From Byssothecium circinans (taxonomy: Eukaryota; Ascomycota; Dothideomycetes; Pleosporales; Massarinaceae): a stretch of DNA of 64,000 bases. The notes below the pieces were generated by a model. That model made no database searches, had not been told where the DNA came from, and saw nothing but the letters and a program-made list of their open reading frames with translations. The stretch covers positions 689,909 through 753,908 of the forward strand of contig ML976985.1 of assembly GCA_010015675.1 (NCBI GenBank), read 5' to 3'. Positions within the stretch are counted from its first letter, which is position 1; the number at the start of each line of letters is the position of its first letter. Shown piece after piece: positions 42,990 to 55,130 of the stretch. A program made the translations under genes and the position numbers.

Positions 42990-45065
42990 GGCTGCGTGTG
43001 TGCCTTGAGGCTGTTTAGAAGTTAGTTCGACTCAAGATGCCTGAGGCACCTATTCCTCAACCCAACGCCTCCTCCATTCCATCCCAAGCTCCACTTTCCC
43101 AACCTTGGGAAATAACCATCTGAAACCTATCCTATCCATACCCTACCCAAGTCCCAAGAACAGAGGTCCATACTTGCCTTTAAAAAGTCACAACTGCAGC
43201 CAGCCTTACGCCTACTTCACTGGGAATCGCAAAATAGAAAACAGTAGAACACGGGAAGGTAGAAGTAAGGGAGGCTCGGGGGCGCATTACCTATACCATG
43301 GACCAAACCACAAGGACACGGGCGGGCTCACCGCCCCATGCGCTGACGAAATGAGTATCAACAATCTGACCTTATCGATTCGGCTGGCTGGCCGGCTGGC
43401 CTTCGTCCTTCTCCTCTAGAGAACGGTTGTGCAGACAGGGCACGCAAGGCTGAAGAAGTGGGGACCTCCGTGTCGGATCGTCTGGGAACACTACGTCCGG
43501 TGTAGAATACGGGACAGGCTGAGCAAGACCGAACGACAGGAACTGGACAACACCAAATCCCAATGGCGGCCCAACTCAACCTGTTCGGGGAGCGGCAACA
43601 ACAGAGACGAAGGAAACCGGGATTATGGCGCGAGAGTCGGGTCCCTCCACATCGACATACCTGGCGTACGTGTTATTCTCATCCTAGCTCGTGGTGTATC
43701 CGCATATCTGCATAGTGGGCGGCCTCCGAAGCTGCTTGCACGCACGCATGCCAGCTGCACGAGACTCAACGAGGGGTTTACCGGCTCGAGTTAGCCCAAG
43801 AGCAACAAGGCAGAGAGTTTGCCTTCTTTTCTCCTGCAAGACTGCGGCTGCCTGGACTGTTGTGCCGCTCGCCGGCGACGCCAAGCAGGAGGACCTCGCG
43901 TCATCGTTCGAATCACGTCTGAGAGATCGATGATGGAGGACGAGATGGAGAGATGAGGTGAAGGTGGCTGTGCCATTTGGGTCCTCCCATCAACGGAGCC
44001 AATCAGGGTCTGGGAAGCGCATTTTCTGGATGGAGTAGTGATGCGAAGACGGAGGAGGACCTTTTCTGTGTGATGGGTTGATATTTGACTGTCGTGGTGG
44101 TGATGACGTGAGGAGCCTGAGAGATCTCGGCTCCACTTCCACCCCAGCAGCGCCTCCTTCCCGCTACGATCCACTACACCATCGTGGCTTCCACCTCGCA
44201 CTCACGCGCCCACCTTCGCATCCCCACCATCTCACATCTCACATCTCACCTACCATCTACCACCTGAAACCCGCACGTAATATCAGCAATCAAAACTCAA
44301 GAAACCGCCCATGCCCCCCCGAGCTTACTACTAGGGCACGCAGATGATATCAGCTCCCACCCATCAATCGCCGTTGAAAGAGTGGTGCCCAGTGTTGAAG
44401 CACATGTCGCAATGCCCCCTTGTGGAAAGAAAAAGGCGACGAGAGCAGGGCTTTGTATGCCGGTTTTAATTACTGGGTGGCCAATCACGCTGCGCTGGGG
44501 ACAGGTGGTGAGCATTGTGCTGTGGGTGCATGTCATGTAGCGAGGGTCAAGCCTTGTTGGTACGAGGGGGCGGACACACCGGGATTTTTGATTCTTGGGG
44601 ATCGGAGGTGTGATTGTGCGAGGGCTGGTGGGATGGTGGTGGGTATGTGTTTGACGGAATTGCTGAAGTTGCCATAGATGGATGCTCTAAATGACGTTCA
44701 ACGAGTGCAGTGAGTACAGATTAGGTGCATGGCAAGGACGTTAGAAAATCCCATCTATGCGCGTTCTTAGCCTCAGCCTCGTCATTCAAAAAAACTTCAA
44801 TTCGTGATTGCTTATACGATCTAGGCGCAATATTTCGCCCTCATAGAAAAGTGGTATAGAAACAGGTATTCATGAAGCCGAGAAGAGAGAGAACGACAGA
44901 CAACCCAGAGGCCAATAATCCTTCACATAAACTCCGGTCTAGGAAAGAGTCAAAAAGGGACGACTCCGTGTGCGATGTGGGGATATCAAGGAACAAAAGA
45001 AAACGTGTAAACGGTAAGTAGTTGTCCACCATCAAGACTCCATTACTTCCCCCATTCCCTACCCC
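42990..45065. other. 2.1 kb region upstream of the first zinc-finger gene
   Basis: Upstream DNA of the first zinc-finger gene up to the 3' end of the second. It probably holds a long promoter and 5' leader. An 85-codon open stretch (44420-44677) reads 'GFNYWVANHAALGTGGEHCA' and is Cys-rich, but has no usable ATG before its last part. No other feature was supported. Confidence 0.45.
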
Positions 45066-48000
45066 CTATAATCCATGGAAGGGATACTGCTGCTGAGGCG
45101 CCATATACGCCATATTCTGATACCCACCCTGTTGCTGCTGCTGCTGCTGTTGTTGTTGCTGTTGCTGCTGCGGATACTGCATCTGCCCATTCGCATCAAA
45201 CGGCTGCGCGAAATACGTCGTTCCCGCCCCCAGAGTATCTGTCCCGTACGGTGTGGCATCAACCGGCGAATCCGTGAAGACAGCCTGCTGTTGCATCTGT
45301 GCAGAAACGGCTGAAACAGGTGTCATCGGGAACCGATTCGGCATCGCATTGCCGTTCATATATGCCTGCTGGTTCGGTATTTGCAGGTTGTTCATATACG
45401 TGCCTTTCGTCTTGGAGGGGTCGAGACCGGGATACGTGGTTCGCCCACCGACATTGCTGCTGTTGTACGCTTGCTGGGAGGAATCCGTGCCTGCGGCGTA
45501 ATCGTTGATGTACCCACTGCTTGTTTGCGGCGGCGCGACCATGTGTGGGGGCGGATACGTATGCATTACGTTGGACGCTACGGCGACGGCGACCCCGGCC
45601 CGTGAAGGGTCCGGCGTGTATTGCCCAAATGAAGTATGGGACGGATCGATGCCTGGAGCGAGGGTGGAATTCGCGTTGGGATTGTAGCGTGAGGGGTTAT
45701 CGATGGGCGATCTGTTCGGCGTGGCCGAGAGGCGACCTTTGTCGGCTATCTCGACGACGGGACTGATAATCGTGTCGGCATTCATTTGCTTCTGCTCCAC
45801 GAGCGGGAGGATGGGCATGCTGATTTGTTCCATGTGTTTGGCTAGATGGACCGTGAGCTTCTTCCATGTTGTGCAGATGTTGCCGCAGAAGCGGCAGGGT
45901 TCATCTTTGGGTTGTTTGGCTGTATCGCGCCGACAGCGAGCTACGAGGCCCCAGATATCGTCTGCTCTTTTGTTAGCTACAGCTCTCAGAAGTGGGTATT
46001 TTGCAGCGTACCTGAATCCGGGTTTGCGGCTGCGTCCTTGTTCGCGCCCTTGCCGGTCCGTTGTCGCGGCTCCGCAATTTTGTGTTCTCGGACGAGATGC
46101 TGCACAAAATTGTCCTTTCGATAGCATGTGTGATTGCAGTCAGCAATCTGGCATGTCCAGTGCTCCAACTGTCGGTGGCGCTCATTCTCGTGCCTCACCC
46201 AATCGGCCTTGCGCTTGAACGATTTCGGCTCACCGCAGTTGGGGAAGGTGCAAGTAAATGGCTGCACGTCTTCGTGAACATGTTTTGTCCAGTCAGAAGG
46301 CTTGTAAAATTGCTTGACTTTGAAGCACAGGGGACACTCGAACTCTGCAGGCAGACGCTTGACGGGAGGAAGTGGCACGCCTGAAGGGAATTGCGCAGAG
46401 ATCACAGTGCCTTCAGGCAGAGGCTCGCCATCATCTTCGGACGACCCAGGAGCTGTGACTTGGAAACCGATGAAAGGGGCATCAGAGTCCTTGTTGCCTG
46501 CTCGTGGGGCCAATTGTTTGGATTCGCCGCCCAGGTCTGGACAAAACTTGGCTGATGCGCAATTTCGGTTCTTGACAGCGTTGAGGTGCTTGACTTTGAA
46601 CTCTAACAACCGTTTGTATCTCCTCATTTGCTCTTGAGTAATGCGTTCGACCATGTATTCTGTTAACCGAGGGTTGAGCTGGTGAGCATGCGTCTTGAAA
46701 CCTTCATACGAAGGAATGATAGGGTCAGACCTGACCGCCAAATCCATCGTGACAGCCTCTTGAGCCTCATCGTCATCATCATCACCTCCAGGGCTTGGTT
46801 GAGGAGTAGGTTTCGTTGCTTCCGTTTCTGCCATTGGCGAAGCCAACATGGGCATCGGCGGGCCTCCATGCTGGGTCATGAGCTCAGCAAGACCAGGTGA
46901 TTTTCCAATTTCACTCCTGCTTCGGCTTCGCCGTATGCCCTGGTACCATTTGCCATTTGTCGCAGAGAGCCCTTGAGAGCTCGGCGGGCCTAGCTCTTTT
47001 GCTTGGGTTGCAATATTGGTATCTAGCCTGGGTGACTTTGGTCGCCCCCAACTACCCATGCGCTTCGGCTTCTCGAGCGGTGGCTGCTCTTTTGCCTTCT
47101 CCACTGTTACATCTGGGGAAGACTGCACAGGTATGCTGCCTTTTCGTTTCAAGTAATTAGTAGGCGTTCGATTGGGAATGAGATTATGAAGAAAACTAGG
47201 ACGCCTCTGCCTGTCCTTCTGCTTCTTATCATCCGGCCCAATGACTTTGATGACACCAGGTGCGGCTCTGATACTGCCCAGATCGGACTCGCTGAGGCGA
47301 CGCGAGCCGACCGTAGCAGCTAGAGAAGCGGACTCCACATCCTTTGCTCGTATGCGGAAGCGCATCATCGCGGCATTCGACGTTGGTGGTTGGTAGCGCG
47401 TAGATGACGAAGCTGGCGGCGGCGGTTCTGAGCCTACGTCAACCCAAGGGCGGACAATGGCGCCGAGCAGCCCTCCGTCAAAAGATGGAAAAGCAGAAAC
47501 TTCATTGTCGGCTCGACTAGCACTGATATCGATTTCTGCTGGTGGTGATTCAGGCTCCATGCCTTCCTCATCATCTTCGTAGTCGTCATATTCGCTCCCT
47601 TCATTAATGTAAATACCAGGACCAGGAATGCCGGAATCGTTGATACGTTCGAAATCAGTGTGGACCCCTAGGCCAAAACCTTGACGCATAACATCGTTCG
47701 TGCTCTTCGCCCTACGTCGTGTTGCGAAGGGTTTCAGGAGGCCTTCAGATGCATCCCCGTCACCTGCTTCACTACCCACTTCACTCTTTGATAGCCAATC
47801 CTGTACTTCCAACTTCTTCTCGACATGGAGTCTTTGATCTGTAATTTCTTCTAGGCTCGGCACCCATGCGTCACCCATTGCTCGCCGGTCGTCAGGGTTA
47901 AGACCAGCCTGACCAGCAGCCCATGAACCGTCCTCGTTGCGCTCCATGCTTTGCACAACTGGCTGAACCCGGATTTGCTGACGGCCGTCATCGTCATCAT

Positions 48001-49003
48001 CCGAAGATTCGTCGTTCGGGTAAGGGGAGAGATGGTTGTTGGAGCGCTTGCTACCATAGCTTCGCTTGCTCACTGGCCGGCTCGTATCAGACGGTGAGGG
48101 TGATATTCTACCACTGTAATTCTCGACGCGAACAATTGGACTGGCGAGATGTGCACGAGGCTGCGGATTCCTTAGAGACCTGTTGCTCGGGCTATTGGTC
48201 AACGGGGGACTATGTTGCTGCTGCCTGTTGGGGGTAGACTGCTGTTGTTGAGGTGCGCGATTAGGAGGCGTGGAGGAAGGATGATATTCATTGGCCATAT
48301 ATTGAGCACCGGAAATGTGAGCATTCCTAGACACATCGTCGCTCACAATTGGACTAGAATTGGCGGTTGGACAAGGCGACATCAACTGGGAATGGGAGTC
48401 TAACCGAGCATTGCTTGGGAGTATATGTGGCTGGGCGTTGAAAGTGGCCAATGAGTCGCCAGTCAGCATGGACATGTTGACTTCCCCCTGATATTGAGGG
48501 AAAGTGTTTGTGTTGTCTCCGAAATTGAGTTGATTGGAGAACTCGCTGAGGAATTCATTGTTGAAACTCGGCGTGGTATAGTTACTGACGTTCTGGTAAC
48601 TCGAGTCACTTAGGTAGTCTGGGCTGAGATGGTCCACGGAGTGTGACGGGGAGACACTGTAACCGTTCCGACTGTTTGCACCAGGCGAGAGAATGTAGGT
48701 CTGCAACTGCATCTGATTGACAGGCGGGTATGTTTGGTTAATTACATCGGGGTGTAATGAAGAGTCGAATGACGATCCGGTGTTGGGCGTGTATCCGGCA
48801 TCTTGGCCAGTTGCACCGGCCATAGGGCCATAATTGACCATAGAATCCGGCTCCGCAGAGAAGGTGAATTGGCCTTGATCGTTTGGAAGAAGGAAATTTC
48901 CAGATGAAACGGGGATGAAATTGTTTGTTGATCCATCGTCAGGGTGGCGCTGGTCGCGGCGTTGGCTATTGAGAGCCTGTGGACGGCTGTCGATGGATTG
49001 CAT
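45066..49003 (-). CDS. Large C2H2 zinc-finger transcription factor-like protein
   Basis: Exons 49003-46012 and 45961-45066 give 3,888 nt and 1,295 residues; the 50 bp intron has donor GTACGC and branch GCTAAC. The first ~850 residues are Ser/Pro/Asn/Gln-rich with acidic patches. The finger region (about 887-1040) reads 'FECPLCFKVKQFYKPSDWTK', 'CTFPNCGEPKSFKRKADWVR', 'CQIADCNHTCYRKDNFVQHL' and, after the splice, 'CRFCGNICTTWKKLTVHLAK'. The C-terminus is Asn/Tyr/Gln-rich with 14 consecutive Gln. This is a Pezizomycotina-type C2H2 regulator. I know no gene name for it. It lies tandem to the other zinc-finger gene and has over 3 kb of upstream DNA without another gene. Confidence 0.88.
45129..45170 (-). 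repeat. CAG/CAA tract encoding 14 glutamines
   Basis: A mixed CTG/TTG run on the plus strand encodes polyglutamine near the C-terminus of the zinc-finger protein. It is a likely length-polymorphic microsatellite. Confidence 0.9.
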
Positions 49004-52000
49004 CTTGCTATATTGCTCGGCCCTGAAGAGGCAGACTTGGACACAAGCTTTGAGAGAAATAAAGTTCGATGGAACACAAGATCCAGGCCGATCGGCTCTG
49101 CGCTGAAGGGCCGGGAATAACGTGACTTTCGCGTCTGCTGCTTAAGGAGCCATACTGCTGCCAGGCGGCAGCGCGGGAGGAGGGCTATGCGATATTTGGA
49201 GGAGATGTTGGAGGAGACAGATTGTGAGATGGCGGAGAGGGCAAGATGAGAGGCAGCAATGTCGCAGCAACGTCGGTGGAGAGAAGGTTGGATGATGAAG
49301 AATCGCGATGTGGGATTCGCCTTGCACAAGGATGTTGGGCCAGCGAGGCTACTGGGCAGTGCTAGTCCACGGGATAGGATGCCCCGCGATGGCCTTCGAA
49401 CAGAAGTCGTGAGTTGAGAGCCTGTCAAAGGTGGGGAGCTTTGGTGGGTGGAGAGCGTAGGCGTGCGAAGGGCGTTTTGCTGTGAAGAGGGCCAGCCGCA
49501 GCAGTGAGGGAGAACAGATGCACCGGTCAAGGCTGACTCTCCAACACATAAGACGACAACGGGAGGCTGATGCCAAGACCGAAATGGCATGCGCAAAGCG
49601 GCGGCGTGAAGCGTGTAGGACGGCCCGTCGACTTGACGTTAGAGGCCGGAACCGTGCTGGAGAAAGAGCTTTAGTCGGATCGATGACAAGATGGGATTGC
49701 GAGCTTAACATGCAACTCGAGGCAGATTTGCAGATATGCGACGCGACACAGCCTCAGGCGCTGGAGAAGCGAGTGCAAGGGGTAAGGCAGCAGTGGCTAT
49801 GCCCCGCGATGGCAGACTATCGACAAGCGCGGAACATGTGCTGTTTCCCTTTTACTCTGGCGTGTTGCTGTTGTTCGATGCGCTCATTCGAAGGCCTTTG
49901 GAGTGTTCGCGTTCGTGCTGGAAAGACTCAGGAGAAAGACGCTGGTGAGAGCTCGCCCGTTTCGCGAAGGCGCGGCGCTTAACCGGATACCGAGCGTGCT
50001 ATATAAAGGCAGGCCAAGCTCCCAGGCAGTCCCTGTGGTCATCACCAGCGGCACAATCGTCTGAATACCTGCCCTTGACCAACGGTTGCGGTTGCGGTTG
50101 CGCGGGCGCGACCATGGGGACAACAATATGCGCGTCTCTGCCATGTCTCCACCGCGTCTGACACATTTGATCGTGGTATTGGGGGCTCCCGAGTCTCTTC
50201 AGCCCTGTCACGATGTCGTGTCCGGCATCCCGTTTTGCCGTTTGCCGTTTGCCGTCCGTAGACGATTATTACATAGTGGGGCTCATTTCTTGCTAGCATC
50301 TCAAGTATAAGGACCCACCCGTACTAGAACCACAAATTGCGCTCCTGAGCATTCTCTGTTGGCGAGTAGCTGTGTTCTCAGAATAGCTGTTCAGTTCTGC
50401 CTCGAGTACCGCCACATTTCATGCGGCGTGACGATAGGCGCGATATCTGTCTGGCTGCTGATGTGATGGTGTGGCTCAACCTGGTCGGTTGCTCTGAATT
50501 ACCCGTCACCCATGTAGTCGGACATCCAACACTGGAGCTAAGAGAACGGACTCTGGCGGTAGTGAATACGACCGATTGTCGGCGTTCTGTATGAAGTTGT
50601 GGAGTCGAAGCGGTGCTTAATTCGACGATGCTATACCGAAAACAAAATCAAGGAGATGTCCGCCACTGCATGATTTGTGGGAGTCAAAAACACTCGCCGT
50701 ATAATTCTCCTAATAAAATGGTCTTCCTCCAGCAGGTTGTAAGCTGCGATGAATTCCCAGACTTCTGGTCGAAGGGCCCAGTCGACGGAAGTTTCCGCAT
50801 CGACGTCGATGGTATTCATCTAATGATGTCAGAACAACGGGAGTCCGTGTAAATGCATGCGAGAGAGTGAGTCCGGGACATTTCTGATGTCAGTTTCAGA
50901 GGATGTGGCAGTCCGCGATGCAGGTACCCGGGAAAATATGAAACAGCCCCAACTGCAACTGACAGTGCAAGAAGCATTCTGTCCAAGACCGATGCGGAAA
51001 CGTTCGAACGTCGTTGACGTGCCCTTGCCTTACGGGGACAACTTCATTCCATAACCGGATGGCCATCCAGGTTAGAATTCTCCGCACCGGAGATGATCGT
51101 GCAAGTCCTGGTTGGGAACGCTGTGCCTGAGGGCAACGTAGAGCTGAGGTGGAGTTAGAGTCGGACATTAGCTGGCGGAGTGTGACGGTAGTGTGGCAAA
51201 GAGAGCCATCTAGAGGGCGAAGCAACATTTGTTGAAACACGCTCGTATGATTGGAATAATTGATGGTGGTAATGCAATTTGGGGTGACTGAGGCTCGCTG
51301 ATTGGCCGCATCATTAAGAATTTGGGGAAATGCAGTGCTGCTGTAGCATTTACTCATTTCCGGGCCTGTGGTTTCTATTGTTGTATTTCTTCGACGATTT
51401 CAGGTACGCCTTTTTTGAGGTTATCTCAGTTGGTACTCGGCGTGGAGCGCAGCGCTAACATGAAGTGGAAGCTGCTCTCTGCTTATATAATCGTCTCAAC
51501 ACGTCCACCACGTCGTCCTTTCGCAACCTCGGCGCTTTACTCCTCCATACCAACCGCTTATCCTTTCTTTAGAGCTGTGCCTGGGTATCGCTCAATTCTA
51601 TGCCAGAGCAGCAGCGCCATGATGGTCCTATTAAGGAACCATGGTCCGACGTCACCTCACCCTTATACATAGCTGCCGCAACCTGAAAGCGTTTCCGCTC
51701 ACATGCCTCGTCAGTCCTCTTCCTTACACGCGGCGTATGTGTCAAATATGGCCCGTTTCAACACTCTCCAATGCCGCCGCCGTGCAATTTATCTCCTCTC
51801 ATACCTCCATATACTACCAAAAGTGTATTGCGCGTTCGAAACGAAGGGGATTACATACAAAGTCACCTCGTGTTAGTATGAAAGCTTACGGAGTAGGTAT
51901 AGTATTACGTACTAAATTACTTTTGGATGAGTTTTGCGGAGTATGGTTGTTGGCTTATTGCCGAGATTTTGCTACCGCAAGAGCCTGTCTCTGGAATCAC

Positions 52001-52181
52001 CCTCCACATGTCAATCTATTGCCAACCAGAAGTTGTGGAGGTCGATATTTTGGAAATAATGCCTTCGTAAAAGAAGTTTACTTCGTTGTGCTGCTTTCTT
52101 GCTTGTGACACTATCGTCATTCAACGCTAGGACATATAACCAGCTGCGCCGCCACCGTTAACCTCCAAATCCTTAGAAACC
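49004..52181. other. 3.2 kb region without a supported gene
   Basis: Upstream DNA of the second zinc-finger gene and of the hypothetical gene at 52182. Open frames at 49482-49982 (plus) and 50896-51357 (minus) lack motifs. A minus-strand 62-codon frame with an ATG at 50819 ('VDWALRPEVWEFIAAYNLLE') looks protein-like but is bounded by stops and may be a relic. A TATATAAA-type box lies near 50,000. Confidence 0.45.
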
Positions 52182-52733
52182 ATGCCTCGCAACAAACCCC
52201 GTCTCCAGCTCGCTCTCTACGCACGGCCAAAGCACCCTGGCAGTTACCACTACGCGCTCTTCATTTCCCCAAAAAGCACCAAACAACAGCAAGCGAATTC
52301 AGCGACAAAACACCATGTCAAAAACACACTCCAAAACATCTCCGGCGAGCTCGCGCAGCCATGGCGCTACGAACGTCTTGCCATCTCGGACGTCCAGCTC
52401 GAACAACGTCTACTAGTCCGTATCGTTGTTGCTAAAGTCACGTCTCCGGATGCACTTGACAGGATTCTTGAAACAGTGCCGGTTTACCAGGTCGATGACC
52501 CGGATCAGGCCAAAGCGCAATCGTTCAGTTGCTCGAGATGGGTTCGGGCTGCGCTTGAGGAGTTAGGGAGGCAGGGAGCGGTGGCCGCATTAGGGGAGTG
52601 GGAGGAGATTCACAAGAAGGCAGTAGAATATGTGGAGAGGAAGAAGGAGGTGGGGAGGTGGAGTGCGGGCTGGAAGGGGGAGGTAGGGGTGCCTATGTTG
52701 GATTTACTTGACGGGAGAGAGGTTGTTGTGTAG
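52182..52733 (+). CDS. Conserved fungal hypothetical protein (DUF6914-like)
   Basis: A single-exon protein of 183 residues. It begins 'MPRNKPRLQLALYARPKHPG' and continues 'SYHYALFISPK'. Then come 'ATKHHVKNTLQN', 'PWRYERLAI' and 'RWVRAALEEL', a pattern I associate with the fungal DUF6914 family. That link is from memory. No signal peptide or membrane segment is present. The C-terminus is helical and Glu/Lys-rich before a hydrophobic end 'VPMLDLLDGREVVV'. Function is unknown. The start lies in good context (AACCATGCC) after an AT-poor leader. Confidence 0.75.
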   Translation: MPRNKPRLQLALYARPKHPGSYHYALFISPKSTKQQQANSATKHHVKNTLQNISGELAQPWRYERLAISDVQLEQRLLVRIVVAKVTSPDALDRILETVPVYQVDDPDQAKAQSFSCSRWVRAALEELGRQGAVAALGEWEEIHKKAVEYVERKKEVGRWSAGWKGEVGVPMLDLLDGREVVV

Positions 52734-53400
52734 TTAATCACTATGTTGCAATTCTGAGACAACATCATTAAGGCGACTAACAAAAGAATCGACAAAACGT
52801 ATTTACCAGGGTGCTTTACAAAGGGTGAACCCATGCCCACCAGTCCAAATCCCCCTTTCCCTCGACACCTTTCGACATTCCTGTTGGCCGCAAGAGCGCC
52901 ATCCAGATGTGAAGTAGAATTAGAGGCTCTTCAAGCTGCGACTAACATTACCCGCATGTGCGAGCCTCGACACCTGGGCAGTATTGAGAGGGCCAGTGCT
53001 CCGCGTGGAGGGATCGGACGGATGGAGACTAGGACGAACGCTCCACAAAAACTACGGAATCGTAAGCTTTCCCACCGAACAATGGTCAGGCGCCAAATAT
53101 GATGCTTCCTTCTTCCTATCCTCCTGCTCTTCGCATATTCACATTTAAGTAAGCCCTTCTTCCTGATCGTGAGAATCTCTAGCGCGCCAGAAACTCAACG
53201 CGTCACAGCGCAATTGATTTTTGCATGTGACAGCCTCACCCGGCGTACCAGTTGACATCACCGTGCGCAACGTACAAAATAACTGCCATTGAGAGCTCCT
53301 CTGCCCTGCATACCCTTCAGTACACGATCGAACGCCGTCTACAGCATTCGCGACTGCTTATCGTTAAGAGAATATCCCAAATCTTTGCGCGCAGCCTGCC
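52734..53400. other. Intergenic region, no supported gene
   Basis: About 670 bp between two co-oriented genes. An 89-codon open frame with an ATG at 52833 has no motif and is probably chance. The right end is the promoter and leader of the gene at 53401. Confidence 0.45.
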
Positions 53401-54555
53401 ATGGCTCTAGCCCCCATACCTGCGCCCTCCGCACGAGACCTCCTCCCACCGCTCCTAGCCTGCCTCTCCACAGCGTCCGTCTCCAAGCAACCACCGCCCG
53501 CCCTCCTGCCCCTCCTCTCACCTATTCTCCGCCAGCGCGTTCAACTTCTCGCCTCCGACGACTGGCTCTCGCTGCTTTGCTGGGACGCTAGAGCCGGTTC
53601 CAAGCTGCCACAAGCTGTGAGCAAGATCCAAGTCGAGCCACACCCCGCATCCGGCGAGATTGAGGTGGAGGAGCCCGATGAAATACTCTACAGAAGGTCA
53701 GACCCCGAGACACTACATGCAAGGCTGGTGTTGGGCGAGTATGGTATCGTACCTGCATACCTGTGGTGTACAGGCGGTGAGAAGGGGGGCCGGTGGGAGT
53801 TGGCCGAGTTGAGGGGTTTGGAAGATCAGGATGATGGAACAGAATGGTTTCCAACCTTGGGCGAAGCGAATGAGGCAGGCTTTCGACGGAAACCTGTCAA
53901 GACGAACGGAGTCACGAATCACGCTGCAAGTACATTAGAGCCGGAAGCTGCGAAGAAGGAAGAAGATGACGATGATGCGTATTGGGCTGCGTACGATAGG
54001 ACGCCGAGCGGGACTCCGGCGAAGAACCATTCGCCAGCTCCGCCTACGAATGCTAGTCGGGTGCAGATCGGACCGACACAGACAGAGCTCGAGTACTTTG
54101 CGAGATATGCTTCAGAGGTACAGCCAGCGATGGATCCTCACGATCCTGACGAAGAGGCCGCTGCACCGGGGGAATCGACGCTGAATGGAAACGCATTCAA
54201 CCTTGAGCACAATCCTCACTCGCACTCAGCGGAGTCCACGCGAGACGCAAACGGCGACAGGAGAGACTCTGCACGCGACGAAAAGGTAGAACGTGCCGAG
54301 CTTGCTGACGATGAGCGATATGCTGCATTGAACCATCCTCGACCCTCTTCGTCTGCTTCCTCAAGCTCGGTTGAGAAGCTGGAACGGAAGGCCGAGAATC
54401 ACAGTCAAGCTGAGCTCGCTATCAAGCAGCACATCAGCACTGATTTCAAGAGCTTGTTCCGTTTGGCGAGGGCTACGGGGATCGAGCGCGAAGAGTTTGA
54501 GAGGCTTATTAAAAGGGAGTTGGAGGTCCTGCCGCTGCTTGAGCAAGATAACTAA
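53401..54555 (+). CDS. Conserved fungal hypothetical protein, helical with acidic middle
   Basis: A single exon of 384 residues. The N-terminal ~170 residues appear folded: 'LRQRVQLLASDDWLSLLCWD', then 'ILYRRSDPETLHARLVLGEY' and 'GIVPAYLWCTGG'. The middle is acidic and disordered, with 'EEDDDDAYWAAYDRTPSGTP', a motif recurring in uncharacterised Pezizomycotina proteins. The C-terminal ~60 residues form a predicted helical segment ('IKQHISTDFKSLFRLARATG', 'IEREEFERLIKREL'). No targeting signal is seen. I do not recognise a named family. Its stop is 575 bp before the STT3 start. Confidence 0.82.
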   Translation: MALAPIPAPSARDLLPPLLACLSTASVSKQPPPALLPLLSPILRQRVQLLASDDWLSLLCWDARAGSKLPQAVSKIQVEPHPASGEIEVEEPDEILYRRSDPETLHARLVLGEYGIVPAYLWCTGGEKGGRWELAELRGLEDQDDGTEWFPTLGEANEAGFRRKPVKTNGVTNHAASTLEPEAAKKEEDDDDAYWAAYDRTPSGTPAKNHSPAPPTNASRVQIGPTQTELEYFARYASEVQPAMDPHDPDEEAAAPGESTLNGNAFNLEHNPHSHSAESTRDANGDRRDSARDEKVERAELADDERYAALNHPRPSSSASSSSVEKLERKAENHSQAELAIKQHISTDFKSLFRLARATGIEREEFERLIKRELEVLPLLEQDN

Positions 54556-55130
54556 CCCTAGGATGATTGGCGGGAAGGACTTTGAATGGACAGATTGATC
54601 CTTCTTCTCCTTGACGTATGATTGCATGGCGTGCATTTTGGCATTTCGGCATTTCGATGACAGGTTGAGCATTGTTTAGCTACTGCATCATAACGGCGTT
54701 TTATTCATGTGGCATTTTGGGTGACTACTTTGAGGTAGCCTATGTTGATTCTAGGATAAAAGTCATATGAAAAGACTGTCATGATTTATGTCATGTTGCA
54801 GAGCACAAGCGTTTGTTGATCGAAGTGGGCTCTCGCGCGGTTGTTAAAGCCGGCGATAGCACCGATGTCAAAGTCACCGTCAGAATTCTGGCAAGGCTAT
54901 ACAAACCAGTAGATAGAAAAGCCACCTAGTTCCTATCTTTCTACCAACTTTCTCCGCCTCACGAGAGGTGGGATAAAGTATTGGTGGCACGTGCGTAGGT
55001 CGGCCTCGGCCAATCGTTCTGCCGGGCTCGAAAGGTGTCCAGTATGCTCGTTACTAACGCTTGTTGGAGAGCTTCGTGACGCGGCCTTGGGTGCAACGTC
55101 TTCCTTTCCTTAACCATCACCATTCCAACC
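54556..55130. other. Intergenic region upstream of STT3
   Basis: 575 bp with the 3' UTR of the hypothetical gene and the STT3 promoter. No coding sequence, RNA gene or repeat was recognised. Confidence 0.5.

Noticed and set aside
49482..49982. 166-codon open frame upstream of the second zinc-finger gene
   Set aside because: Arg/Ala-rich, no motif, and located in the likely promoter and leader of that gene.
50896..51357. 153-codon minus-strand open frame with ATG
   Set aside because: No domain or signal pattern recognised. Its length alone is not significant over several kilobases and six frames.
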